Assembly: GCF_026340255.1 (NCBI RefSeq) | Contig: NZ_JAPEPJ010000001.1 | Span: 2,349,001-2,413,000, forward strand | Source: Streptomyces sp. NBC_01408 | Lineage (GTDB): Bacteria; Actinomycetota; Actinomycetes; Streptomycetales; Streptomycetaceae | DNA: 64,000 nucleotides | Direction of reading: 5' to 3' | Part shown: piece after piece, positions 52,171-60,432 of the stretch | How the letters are laid out: the number at the start of each line of letters is the position of its first letter | Position numbering within the stretch: the first letter of the stretch is position 1 | The notes under the pieces: model-generated | Seen by the model: the letters and a program-made list of their open reading frames with translations, nothing else | What the model was told of the DNA's origin: nothing | The model's database searches: none | Program-made: the position numbers and the translations under genes

Positions 52171-53502
52171 ATGACCAGTACGGGGGAAGTGGAAGGCCGC
52201 GCTGGGCCGCCTTTGTGGTGGGTGCGGCGGCGCGATGCCGTGTGGGACCTGGGGCTCGGCGGGCTGTCGGCCCTGGAGTGCGGGTGGGAGGGGATTAACT
52301 TCGCCCGCGAGGCGGGGCTGCCGACCGCGGTCGGGGTGCTGTTCGGGCTGGTGGTGGGGTCCGTGCTCGTGCTGCGGCGGCGCTGGCCGATCGCCGTGGT
52401 GCTGGTGGGGATCGCCGTGGCCCCGGCGGCGATGGGGTTCCTGCTCGGGGTGGTGGGCCTGTACACGCTGGCCTCCTCCGAGGTGCCCCGGCGGATCACC
52501 GCCACGCTGGCCTCGATGTCGTTGGCCGCGACCTTCGTGGTGATGTACCTGCGGACCCGCGGGGACGTGGAGGCCGATACGACGCTGGTGGTGGTGCTGT
52601 CCGGGTTCGTGGCGGTGGCGCTGACCGTGCCGCCGGTGCTGTTCGGGCTGTACATCGGGGCGCGGCGGCGGCTCATGGAGAGCCTGCAGGAGCGGGCGGA
52701 TTCGCTGGAGCGGGAGCTGTCGCTGCTGGCGGACCGGGCGGAGGAGCGGGCCGAGTGGGCGCGGACGGAGGAGCGGACCCGGATCGCGCGGGAGATGCAC
52801 GACGTGGTGGCGCACCGGGTGTCGCTGATGGTGGTGCACGCGGCGGCGCTGGAGGCGATCGCGGCGAAGGATCCGGCGCGGGCGGCGAAGAACGCGGCTC
52901 TGGTGGGGGACATGGGCCGGCAGGCGTTGACGGAGCTGCGGGAGATGCTCGGGGTGCTGCGGTCGCCGGCTCCGAAGCCGAAGCCGGGCGCTGGGGCGTG
53001 GGCCGGCGGTGCGGGCGGTGCGCGTGCGGGGGGCGGCGGGAGTGCCGGGGCCGTCCGGCCCGCGGCGCCGGCCGTGGCGGTCGCCCTGGTGGGGACCTTC
53101 GACGACGGGCCCTCGCTCGATGAGCTGGAGGCTCTGGTGGGGCAGTCGCGGGCGGCCGGGATGGTCGTCGAGATGGTGGTGCAGGGGGCGCGGGCGGGGG
53201 CGGCGTATGCGGCGGAGGTGGAGCAGACCGCGTACCGGGTGGTGCAGGAGGCGTTGACCAACTGCCACAAGCACGCTCCGGGGGCGCGGGTCGTGGTGCG
53301 GCTGGCGCACCGGGACGGGGAGGTCGCGATGCAGGTGGAGAACGGGCCCTGTGACGGCGAGGTGAGCGGTGCGGGTCTGCCGAGCGGGGGCAACGGGCTG
53401 GTCGGCATGCGGGAGCGGGTGCTGGGGCTCGGCGGGGTGTTCGTGTCGGGTCCTACGGACGCGGGGGGCTTCCGGGTGTCGGCGGTGCTTCCGGCCGGGT
53501 AA
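52171..53502 (+). CDS. sensor histidine kinase, HisKA_3 type
   Basis: A 443-residue membrane kinase. Four to five hydrophobic helices precede a coiled linker. The phosphoacceptor box MHDVVAHRVSLMVVHAAALE and a dimerisation helix follow, then an Ala/Gly-rich insert and an HATPase domain with EALTNCHKHAPG and GNGLVGMRERV. The ATG at 52171 has no ribosome site; TACGCT ends seven bases upstream, so the transcript may be leaderless. No response regulator is adjacent, so it is an orphan kinase. Confidence 0.88.
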   Translation: MTSTGEVEGRAGPPLWWVRRRDAVWDLGLGGLSALECGWEGINFAREAGLPTAVGVLFGLVVGSVLVLRRRWPIAVVLVGIAVAPAAMGFLLGVVGLYTLASSEVPRRITATLASMSLAATFVVMYLRTRGDVEADTTLVVVLSGFVAVALTVPPVLFGLYIGARRRLMESLQERADSLERELSLLADRAEERAEWARTEERTRIAREMHDVVAHRVSLMVVHAAALEAIAAKDPARAAKNAALVGDMGRQALTELREMLGVLRSPAPKPKPGAGAWAGGAGGARAGGGGSAGAVRPAAPAVAVALVGTFDDGPSLDELEALVGQSRAAGMVVEMVVQGARAGAAYAAEVEQTAYRVVQEALTNCHKHAPGARVVVRLAHRDGEVAMQVENGPCDGEVSGAGLPSGGNGLVGMRERVLGLGGVFVSGPTDAGGFRVSAVLPAG

Positions 53503-53508
53503 CCCGCC

Positions 53509-53826
53509 TTTGCCCCTGCGGGGGGCTTGGCGGGGCTTGGTGGGTGCGGCGCCGTTGCCGGGGGCGCTGCCCCCGGACCCCCGCGCCTCAAACGCCGGCG
53601 GGGCTGGGTTTGGCCCTGGCTTTGTCCCTGCGGGGGGCGTGGCGGGGCTTGGTGGGTGCGGCGCCGTTGCCGGGGGCGCTGCCTCGGGCCCCGGGCTTCA
53701 AGCGCCGGCGGGGCTGGGTTTGGCCCTGGCTTTGCCCCTGCGGGGGGCGTGGCGGGGTGTGCGGCGCCGTTGCCGGGGCGCTGCCCCGGGCCCCGCGCCT
53801 CAAGTGCCGGCGGGGCTGGGTTTGGC
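53509..53826. repeat. three tandem copies of a 110-bp intergenic repeat
   Basis: Units start at 53509, 53621 and 53731 (112, 110 and about 96 bp). Each runs from TTTGCCCCTGCGGGGG through a GGCGCCGTTGCCGGGG block to CGCCGGCGGGGCTGGGTTTGG. The CGCCGGCG(T)TTGAGGCGC core recurs at about 61600, and from memory is a common Streptomyces intergenic element. The stretch is gene-free, between the kinase and the SUKH-3 gene. Confidence 0.85.
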
Positions 53827-53833
53827 GTTGGGT

Positions 53834-53951
53834 GTGGGGCGGGGTCGCTCCGGAGTGTCTCCTCGGCTCGCGCACTTGGCCCCGGCTACGCGTGCCCGGC
53901 CCAGGTTGCGCGCTCGTCCTGCGGGGACACTCCTGCGCGGCCCCGCCCCAC
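53834..53951. other. long two-block inverted repeat
   Basis: GTGGGGCGGGG (53834-53844) pairs with 53941-53951, and GGAGTGTC (53852-53859) pairs with 53926-53933. The dyad spans 118 bp right after the tandem repeats and before the SUKH-3 stop. It may end transcription in both directions. Confidence 0.6.
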
Positions 53952-53965
53952 GCCTCGGCGGGGGG

Positions 53966-54475
53966 CTAGGCGGTGGTGAGGCGGGTTGGCTGGAGGCCTG
54001 TGAGGAGGAGGGTGAGGGCCTCGTCGACGCTGGAGCCCAGGTACCAGTCGCCGGTGTGGTCGATCCCGTAGACGCGGCCTTCGCTGTCCAGGGCGAGGTG
54101 GGAGCCCCGGTCCGCTTCGACGCCGAGGGGGCAGAGCTGGGTCGACAGGGCGCGGCCGAGGTCGGCGAAGGTGCGGGCGAGGTGGAGTCCGGTGAGGGGG
54201 TCGATCCGGACCGGGGTGGGCGCTATCTGGCGGCCGGGGCCCGGGGCGGTGACGGTGAGCCCGCCGAATTCCGCCCAGGCCTCGACGGCGGCCGGGAAGA
54301 CGGTGTGGCGGTGCCCGGCGGGGGTGGTGTGGTCGCGCAGGGCGTCGGCCCAGTATTCGGCCTGCTTGATGTCCCAGCGGCCGGGCTCCCAGCCGGCGGT
54401 GCGCAGGGCGGAGTCCACGGCCACGGGGAACCGGGTGGCGGAGGAGCGGTCGTAGGAGGCTGAGGTCGTCGTCAT
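53966..54475 (-). CDS. SUKH-3 family immunity-like protein
   Basis: A 169-residue protein with the SUKH-3 pattern: ALRTAGWEPGR, AEYWADALRDHTTPAGHRH, PAAVEAWAEFGGL, and the late GRVYGIDHTGDWYLGSSVDEAL. SUKH proteins usually bind and neutralise a cognate nuclease or deaminase toxin. ATG 54475 lies two bases after the stop of the YwqJ-like deaminase gene, so the two are co-transcribed. That pairing supports a deaminase/immunity couple, although the deaminase has no secretion or delivery domain here. Confidence 0.8.
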   Translation of the reverse strand: MTTTSASYDRSSATRFPVAVDSALRTAGWEPGRWDIKQAEYWADALRDHTTPAGHRHTVFPAAVEAWAEFGGLTVTAPGPGRQIAPTPVRIDPLTGLHLARTFADLGRALSTQLCPLGVEADRGSHLALDSEGRVYGIDHTGDWYLGSSVDEALTLLLTGLQPTRLTTA

Positions 54476-54477
54476 GG

Positions 54478-55086
54478 CTACTCGGATGCGGTGAGGTCGA
54501 CGGAGCGTACGCCGAAGTGGGCGAGGAGGGCGTCGCAGGAGCGACAGGGGGGTGCGTAGCTGCCGTGGAGGGGGTCGCCGTCCTCGCGGATGCGGCGGGC
54601 GGTGATCTTCGCGTGCTTGAGGGAGCGGCGGGCTTCGCTGGGGGTCAGTGGTTTGCGGGAGGCGCGTTTGCTGCGGGCGCCTTCGACGGCGGCCAGGTGG
54701 CGGGAGAGCAGGATCGCTTCCGGGCACCGGCCGGTGAAACGTTCGCGCTGGCCGCTCGTCAGGGTGTCGAGGAAGTCCTGGACGAGGGCGTGGAGCGCCG
54801 GCGGCTGGTCGGCTTTGCCGGCGGTGCCGGTGAGGGTTTCGCCGCGGACGGAGAGGGCGGCGGCGACGGTGGGGAGGATGCCGTCGCGGCGGAAGCGCAG
54901 GACGGGTGCCGAGGGGCGGCCGTCGGTGCTGCTCCAGCGCAGGCGGGGGTCGCCGACGGGGCCGGCGGCGGGGTCGCCCGCTTCGGCGGCCGCTGGGGCG
55001 GTTCCCTGCGGGCCGGGCGTTCCCGGCGTTCCCGGGGTTCCGGGGCCGGTGTCGGCCGGTTCTGTGCGTGTTGCCGTGTTCTGCAT
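54478..55086 (-). CDS. YwqJ-like deaminase
   Basis: A 202-residue protein. After a Pro/Gly/Ala-rich N-terminus of about 45 residues comes a deaminase-like domain. Its zinc-site candidates are the C-P-E triad in RCPEAILLSRHLAA and the PCxxC motif in APPCRSCDALLAHFGV. It belongs to the YwqJ group of putative nucleic-acid deaminases known from polymorphic toxins. No signal peptide or WXG-type leader is seen. ATG 55086 has GGGA about seven bases upstream. It is followed after two bases by the SUKH-3 gene, which could be its immunity partner. Confidence 0.72.
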   Translation of the reverse strand: MQNTATRTEPADTGPGTPGTPGTPGPQGTAPAAAEAGDPAAGPVGDPRLRWSSTDGRPSAPVLRFRRDGILPTVAAALSVRGETLTGTAGKADQPPALHALVQDFLDTLTSGQRERFTGRCPEAILLSRHLAAVEGARSKRASRKPLTPSEARRSLKHAKITARRIREDGDPLHGSYAPPCRSCDALLAHFGVRSVDLTASE

Positions 55087-55314
55087 GTCGCGCTTTCCCT
55101 CCCGTGGCCGCGGTGGTGCCGCTGTCGCGCACGCCCCCGTGCTGCGGGGACAGCCTGCCAAATGTCACCTGTAGTGCGGAAGCGGGGTCGAATTTTCGTA
55201 TCAATTCGGATGTTCCTGGCCCTTGCGGGGGCGTGCGGGTCACGGACGGCTGAGCCCCTTGCCCGAGCACATAGGCTGTGGTGAACCAGCCAGATCCAGC
55301 AGGGGGCTACCGCC

Positions 55315-56310
55315 ATGACGACAGGTCGGCTCGGGCAGCAGGCCGCGCCACCCAACGCCGCGTACTCGGGGCAGGTCGTGCATTTCCCGGACCCGGTCCG
55401 GGCCGCTCGGCATCCCCAGGGAGTACGGATCGACGGGGGCGGGTATCCCGACTTCTCCCCGTACGCGCGCGCGGCGGTGGAGATCGCCGAACCGCCGGAG
55501 GGCTTCGGCGTGGACGAGCTGCGGCTGACGGACTGCGTGTCGGCGAACGCGGCGATGCGGGCCGTCGGTCACGAACTGTGGGACACGGTCGGCCCGGTGG
55601 CGACTCCGCACGGCTGGACCTGGCACCACGTGGCGGGCAGCCGGCGGATGGAGCTGGTGCCCGTCGAGGTGAAGGCGCTGCTGCGGCACCACGCGGGGCT
55701 GGTGACGGCGCCGGTGGACCACGAGAAGCGTGGGACGCGGCCGTTGCAGGAGGTGCGCCCGGTGCACATGGGGCTGCCGAAGTCGGTGGTCTCGGTGTCC
55801 GAGGGGCAGGTGCAGGGCGTCGAGGAGGATCTCGGCTACCGGCTGCCCGAGGCGTACCGCTCGTTCCTGAAGGCGGCGGGCGGCTGCGCACCGGTGGGCG
55901 CGGGCCTGGACGTGGACCTCGGTCTGCTGGTGGACCAGCCGTTCTTCACGGTGCGCGAGGAGGCGGCGGTCAACGACCTCGTCTACGTCAACAAGTGCCT
56001 GCGGGACCACCTGACGAAGGACTACCTGTGCGTGGCCTTCGCGCAGGGCGGGCTGCTCGCGCTGAAGGTCAGGGGCGAGGCGATCGGTTCGGTGTGGTTC
56101 TCCCCGTACGACGACGCGCGCGACCAGGACGGCTGGTCGGTGCAGGAGCGCGTGGAGCGGCTGTTGCTGCCGTGCGGCGGTGATTTCGACGCCTTTCTGG
56201 AGCGGTTGGCGGGAAACCCGCCGGAGCTTGAGACGGTGGCCGGTCTGATGGTGGACGGCGGATTCGCACGGTCGGTTCCCGTGGTGCGTTCCGGTTCGGA
56301 TGAGGGGTGA
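55315..56310 (+). CDS. WHH-type nuclease domain fused to a SUKH domain
   Basis: 331 residues. The first half resembles HNH/ENDO VII nucleases of the WHH type seen in toxins: GYPDFSPYA, LRLTDCVSANAAM, GWTWHHVAGSRRMELVPVEVKALLRHHAG, given here in parts as GWTWHHVAG and LVPVEVKALLRHHAG. The second half is a SMI1/KNR4 (SUKH) domain from about residue 160 (QVQGVEEDLGYRLPEAYRSF). Toxin-like and immunity-like domains in one chain suggest self-inhibition or a domesticated role. It is divergent from the deaminase/SUKH-3 pair and is followed immediately by a second multi-domain protein of the same type. Confidence 0.72.
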   Translation: MTTGRLGQQAAPPNAAYSGQVVHFPDPVRAARHPQGVRIDGGGYPDFSPYARAAVEIAEPPEGFGVDELRLTDCVSANAAMRAVGHELWDTVGPVATPHGWTWHHVAGSRRMELVPVEVKALLRHHAGLVTAPVDHEKRGTRPLQEVRPVHMGLPKSVVSVSEGQVQGVEEDLGYRLPEAYRSFLKAAGGCAPVGAGLDVDLGLLVDQPFFTVREEAAVNDLVYVNKCLRDHLTKDYLCVAFAQGGLLALKVRGEAIGSVWFSPYDDARDQDGWSVQERVERLLLPCGGDFDAFLERLAGNPPELETVAGLMVDGGFARSVPVVRSGSDEG

Positions 56311-56317
56311 CGGCGCG

Positions 56318-58924
56318 GTGGTGACCTTTGCGCAGGCGCAGGAGCGCGCCGAGGAGTGGATCAACGGGGACGTGCCCGCGTACCAGCACCGTGAGGTGCG
56401 CGTACGGGAGTTCGGGCTCGGGTTCGTGGTGTGGGCGGAGGACCGTGCGGCGGGTCCGGTGTCGGGTGGCGGGCGGCAGCGCCTCGTCATCGCGCGGGAC
56501 AGCGGTGAGGTGACGCTGTGGCCCGGTCTGCCGGTGGGTGAGGTGATCCGCCGGTACGAGGAGGAGTACGGGGCTTCGGCGGCTCCGGTGGCGGAGGCTT
56601 CGGTGCCGACGCCGCGGATCGATTCCGAGCAGACCTCCTTCATGCTCAGTCCGCCGGAGTGGTTGCAGGAGGCCGCGGACCGGGCGGGGATTCCGGGCGG
56701 TTCGCCGCGCCCGGCTCCGGCTGCGTCTGCTCCGGCTCCGGCCGAGGCCGCTCCGGCCGAAGCGTCCGCTCCGGTACCGGCGGAGCCGCTGGCCGCTTCC
56801 GGTCCGGCGCCCGCACCGGCGCCCGCACCGGCTCCGGCTCCGGTTGAGGCGGTGCCGCTGCGCCGCGGGGGTGAGATCCCGTACGAGCCCACCGCCAACG
56901 ACGGGGTCCCGGTCGGGGCCACGCCGTGGGCCGGCACCGATGTGAACGCCGACGCGGACGACGTGTCCGTGCCGCTGCCCGCGACCGTGTTCGCGCCGCC
57001 GCTGTCGGGTTCGGACCTGGACGACGCGCCGTCGTCCGGGGTGGCCCCGGAGGCGAAGACCACGCTGATGGCCGGGGGCAGCCAGCTCCCGAAGACGACG
57101 GTCTCCCCGGCGCTGGGGCATGTCCCCGGCGCCGGCGCGGCTGCGGGCCCCGGCGCGGGCCCCGGCGCGGGCCCCGGCGGGGGTCCGGGCTCGGGTCCGG
57201 GCTCTCGCGCGGGTGACATCGCCGACGCGCCGACGAGCAAGGCCCAGGTCAGCCCGCCCCGCGGTCCCGCGGGTGGTCCGGGCGCCGGGCAGCCCGCGAC
57301 GCCTCCGGGCCCGCCCGGAGCTCCCGGTACGCCCGGCGGCGGCGCGCACCATGCCGCCACCATGCTGGCCGGTCCCGGTGTCCCGCAGCCGCCCGGTCCG
57401 CCGGGTGTGCCCGGTGGTTCTTCCGGTGGGGGGCAGCTGCCCGCGCCTCCTGGTCCGCCCGGTGCTCCGGGTGGTGGGTTGGACCATGCCGCGACGATGC
57501 TGGCCGGCCCGGCCGTGGTCGGGCAGCCGCCCGCGCCTCCCGGTCCGCCGGGTGTGCCCGGTGGTTCCTCCGGTGGGGGGCAGCCGCTCGCGCCTCCTGG
57601 TCCGCCCGGTGCTCCGGGTGGTGGGTTGGACCATGCCGCGACGATGCTGGCCGGCCCGGCCGTGGTCGGGCAGGCGCCCGCGCCTCCCGGTCCGCCCGGT
57701 GCCCCCGGTGGCGGGGCGCACCACGCCGCGACCATGCTCGCGGGCCCCGGCGTACCCCAGCCTCCCGGTCCGCCCGGTGCGCCCGGTGCGCCCGGTGCGC
57801 CTGGCGCTCCCGGTGTGCCCGGTGGCGGGCTGGACCATGCCGCCACGATGCTGGCCGGTCCGCCCGTGGGGCGTCCGCCCGGTCCTCCCGGCCCGCCGCC
57901 CGGAGCGCCCGGAGTCCCCGCGGCGCAGCCGCCCGCACCCACCGGTGCGCCCACCGTGGGGCCCGGCTACCAGGCCGTGCTCCGCTACCGTGCCCCCGAC
58001 GGCTCCGAGCAGCAGCTCATCCGCCGTTCGGCGCCCGGTACCCCGCACCCCGAGTGGCAGATCCTGTACGAACTGCGCGCCATGAACGTGCCGCCGCAGC
58101 AGGTGCTGGAGCTGCACACGGAGCTGGAGTCCTGCGAGCTGCCCGGCGGTTACTGCGCCCGGATGATCCGGGAGACCTGGCCGCAGGTGCGGATCACCAG
58201 CGTGGCCCCGTACGGCAAGGACCACGCGGGCCGGCAGCAGGGCATGCGGCACCTGCTGACGCATCAGGGCGAGCTGCACCAGGTGGCGGACGGTCCGGCG
58301 CGCCCCGCGCCGGTACGGGCGCCGCTGCCGCAGGTTCCGCTCCAGCCGGCGATTCCGCTGGAGGCCATCGCGCAGGAGCTGGCGGGCGCGTTCGGTCCCC
58401 AGGGGGTGTTCCGCTTCGACCAGCGGGCGGTGTCCCGTCAGGGCGTGCCGGAGATCGTGGCGCAGACGCTGATGTTCTCGGGGCTGCCCGTCGATTTCGG
58501 GCCGTTCTTCTGGGCGCAGGCGGTTCCGGGTCAGCCGGTGCCGACGCTGGCCGAGATGGCGGCGCAGCGGCAGGTGCAGCCGGCGTCGGACGCGGGCTCG
58601 TACCTCGTGGTCGGCAGCGACTTCGGCAAGGCGCTCTGTGTGCAGTACGGGACGGCGCACATAGTGGCGGTGCCGGTGGAGGGCGGTCCGGGCGGTGCTC
58701 CGGTGCCTCCGCAGTTCGTGAACTCGAGCCTGCCGCAGTTCGCGCGGTGCCTGGCGTTGCTGGGTCACATGTGGCGGCTGCGTCAGCATCTGACGCCGGA
58801 ACAGGCGGGGCGCTGGACCGTCGATTTCCAGGCGAATCTGGCGGGGCTGGACAGTGCGGCGCTGGCTTCGCCGGAGAACTGGTGGTCGGTGCTGCTGGAG
58901 CAGATGTGGGACGGACTGCTTTGA
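56318..58924 (+). CDS. Imm35/YrhB - collagen-like linker - deaminase-like - SUKH-4 protein
   Basis: 868 residues from GTG 56318 (GAGGGG nine bases upstream; ATG 56300 possible). Residues 1-90 match the YrhB/Imm35 immunity fold (AQERAEEWINGDVP, REVRVREFGLGFVVW). A 450-residue Pro/Gly/Ala-rich linker includes collagen-like GPPGxPG runs and five AATMLAGP repeats. A deaminase-like domain then shows HPEW and the C-x6-C pattern of ESCELPGGYC, typical of nucleic-acid deaminases in toxins. The C-terminal 250 residues resemble SUKH-4 (NSSLPQFARCLALLGHMW). No export signal is visible. It follows the WHH-SUKH gene closely and is probably in its operon. Confidence 0.72.
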   Translation: MVTFAQAQERAEEWINGDVPAYQHREVRVREFGLGFVVWAEDRAAGPVSGGGRQRLVIARDSGEVTLWPGLPVGEVIRRYEEEYGASAAPVAEASVPTPRIDSEQTSFMLSPPEWLQEAADRAGIPGGSPRPAPAASAPAPAEAAPAEASAPVPAEPLAASGPAPAPAPAPAPAPVEAVPLRRGGEIPYEPTANDGVPVGATPWAGTDVNADADDVSVPLPATVFAPPLSGSDLDDAPSSGVAPEAKTTLMAGGSQLPKTTVSPALGHVPGAGAAAGPGAGPGAGPGGGPGSGPGSRAGDIADAPTSKAQVSPPRGPAGGPGAGQPATPPGPPGAPGTPGGGAHHAATMLAGPGVPQPPGPPGVPGGSSGGGQLPAPPGPPGAPGGGLDHAATMLAGPAVVGQPPAPPGPPGVPGGSSGGGQPLAPPGPPGAPGGGLDHAATMLAGPAVVGQAPAPPGPPGAPGGGAHHAATMLAGPGVPQPPGPPGAPGAPGAPGAPGVPGGGLDHAATMLAGPPVGRPPGPPGPPPGAPGVPAAQPPAPTGAPTVGPGYQAVLRYRAPDGSEQQLIRRSAPGTPHPEWQILYELRAMNVPPQQVLELHTELESCELPGGYCARMIRETWPQVRITSVAPYGKDHAGRQQGMRHLLTHQGELHQVADGPARPAPVRAPLPQVPLQPAIPLEAIAQELAGAFGPQGVFRFDQRAVSRQGVPEIVAQTLMFSGLPVDFGPFFWAQAVPGQPVPTLAEMAAQRQVQPASDAGSYLVVGSDFGKALCVQYGTAHIVAVPVEGGPGGAPVPPQFVNSSLPQFARCLALLGHMWRLRQHLTPEQAGRWTVDFQANLAGLDSAALASPENWWSVLLEQMWDGLL

Positions 58925-58952
58925 CGTCCGCCTGAACGGACGATCAGTTGGA

Positions 58953-58993
58953 TGGCCGGGTCGGGACCCTCGGAGGGGGTCCCGGCCCGGCCA
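58953..58993 (+). terminator. terminator after the SUKH-4 gene
   Basis: A 16-bp stem (58953-58968 with 58978-58993) with a single G-U type mismatch and a 9-nt loop, 29 bases after the stop. Confidence 0.75.
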
Positions 58994-59039
58994 TTCCGAC
59001 TTCTGGGCGCAAATGGCGCATCCTTGACAGGAAGCTCGC

Positions 59040-59110
59040 GAGAGAGGCGCTTCCAGGTTGGCATCCCCCTTCAGCGAGAGGGGGCTCCCACCCTCACGGG
59101 TGGGCTTTCC
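59040..59110 (-). ncRNA. candidate right end / omega-RNA region of the TnpB element
   Basis: Two adjacent hairpins overlap the tnpB stop: CCCCCT at 59065-59070 with AGGGGG at 59079-59084, and CCCACCC-TCAC-GGGTGGG at 59087-59104. In IS605-type elements the guide-like omega RNA comes from the 3' end of tnpB and runs into the right end. Only position and hairpins support this call. Confidence 0.4.
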
Positions 59111-60273
59111 TGCTTCACCACGGACCGCCCTGACCGAGAGGAGGACTCCCGTTGAGGTCTTACGTCCGCTCCACAGGCAGTAACCGCCAGCCCGGCGGCC
59201 AGAAGATTCACGGCTGCGTTCGCGTCCCGGTCGTGGGTCGTCCCGCAGTTCTCACACGTCCACTCGCGGACGTTCAGCGGCATGTTGTCGGCGACGACCC
59301 CGCAGGCCGAGCACAGTTTGGAGCTGGGGAACCACCGGTCCACGATGATCAGATCCCGCCCGTACCAGGCCGTCTTGTACTCCAGCATCCGCCGCAGTTC
59401 TCGCCATGCCGCGTCGGTGATGGCGCGGGCGAGCGTGTGGTTCTTGAGCATGTTGCGGACGACGAGGTCTTCGATCACGAGCGCTTGGTTTTCGCGCACG
59501 AGTCGAGTCGTCAGCTTGTGCAGGTGATCCCGGCGGCGGTCGGCGATCCGCGCATGGATCCTCGCCACCCGGGCGCGGGCCTTGGCGCGATTTTTGCTGC
59601 CTTTCTCCTTCCGCGACAGGACCCGCTGAGCCGCCACAAGCCGCTGGCGGTCACTGCCCTCGTGCTTCGGATTGCTGATCTTCTCGCCGGTAGACAGGGT
59701 GATCAGGGTGGTCAGCCCGGCATCGAGGCCGACTACGTTCGTAGTGGTGGGCATCGGGGCGGGAGTGTCGTCGCAGAGCAGGGACACGAACCAGCGCCCG
59801 GCACTGTCCCGGGAGACCGTCACCGTCGTCGGCTCCACGCCCATGGGCAGCGGACGGGACCACACCACGTCCAGCGGGTCCGCCATCTTCGCGAGCGTTA
59901 TCCGGCCATCGGCGTAGCGGAACGCGCTGCGCGTGTACTCCGCCGAGGCGCGGGACTTTCGCTTGGACTTGAAGCGCGGGTACTTCGCACGCTTTCCCCA
60001 GAACCCCGCGAAGGCTGTCTGCAGATGTCGCAATGCTTGCTGAAGTGGAACCGAGGACACCTCGGCCGGATAGCTCAGTTCTTCGGTCCTCTTCCAGGCC
60101 GTGAGCATCGCCGACGTCTGCGTGTAGCCCACCCGCTCGCTGGAGGCCGCCCACGCCTCGGTGCGGGCTGCGAGGGCCAGGTTGTAGACCTTCCGCACAC
60201 AACCGAACGTCCGCGAAAGCTCAGCAGCCTGCGCGCTGGTCGGATAGAAGCGGTACTTGAACGCCCGCTTCAC
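59071..60273 (-). CDS. tnpB: IS200/IS605-family TnpB (RNA-guided nuclease)
   Basis: A 400-residue TnpB. The N-terminal helix-turn-helix region KRAFKYRFYPT is followed by the RuvC-like core: Asp in VVGLDAGL, Glu in LVIEDLVVRN and Asp in THDRDANAAVN. The zinc finger SKLCSACG / WTCENCG is intact, so the nuclease looks functional. I chose GTG 60273 because it matches the usual VKRAFKYRF start. No tnpA is present on either side, so this is a solitary tnpB unable to move by itself. It lies between the SUKH-4 gene and the DivIVA-like gene, with its left end in the latter's upstream region. Confidence 0.9.
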   Translation of the reverse strand: MKRAFKYRFYPTSAQAAELSRTFGCVRKVYNLALAARTEAWAASSERVGYTQTSAMLTAWKRTEELSYPAEVSSVPLQQALRHLQTAFAGFWGKRAKYPRFKSKRKSRASAEYTRSAFRYADGRITLAKMADPLDVVWSRPLPMGVEPTTVTVSRDSAGRWFVSLLCDDTPAPMPTTTNVVGLDAGLTTLITLSTGEKISNPKHEGSDRQRLVAAQRVLSRKEKGSKNRAKARARVARIHARIADRRRDHLHKLTTRLVRENQALVIEDLVVRNMLKNHTLARAITDAAWRELRRMLEYKTAWYGRDLIIVDRWFPSSKLCSACGVVADNMPLNVREWTCENCGTTHDRDANAAVNLLAAGLAVTACGADVRPQRESSSRSGRSVVKQESPPVRVGAPSR

Positions 60274-60432
60274 GGAAGAAGCCCCCACGCCCTGGACGCT
60301 AGGCGCAGTCAGAGTCGAACACAAGCGCAGGTCACAGCATCACGTAACGGCACTCCGCCGCTGTGCGGCTCCGGGCCGACGGTGTGGTTCCTCCCCTGAC
60401 TGAGCCGGGGGTTTTCACGCAAGGAGATTGAG

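Noticed and set aside
53503..53965. Open frames across the gap after the sensor kinase
   Set aside because: They read only through the 110-bp repeats, have Gly/Arg/Ala-rich translations and no ribosome site; the stretch is repeat DNA.
59024..59028. TTGAC as the target-adjacent motif of the TnpB element
   Set aside because: It is on the wrong side and strand for an element whose tnpB is on the minus strand; the motif should flank the other (left) end, where I found none.
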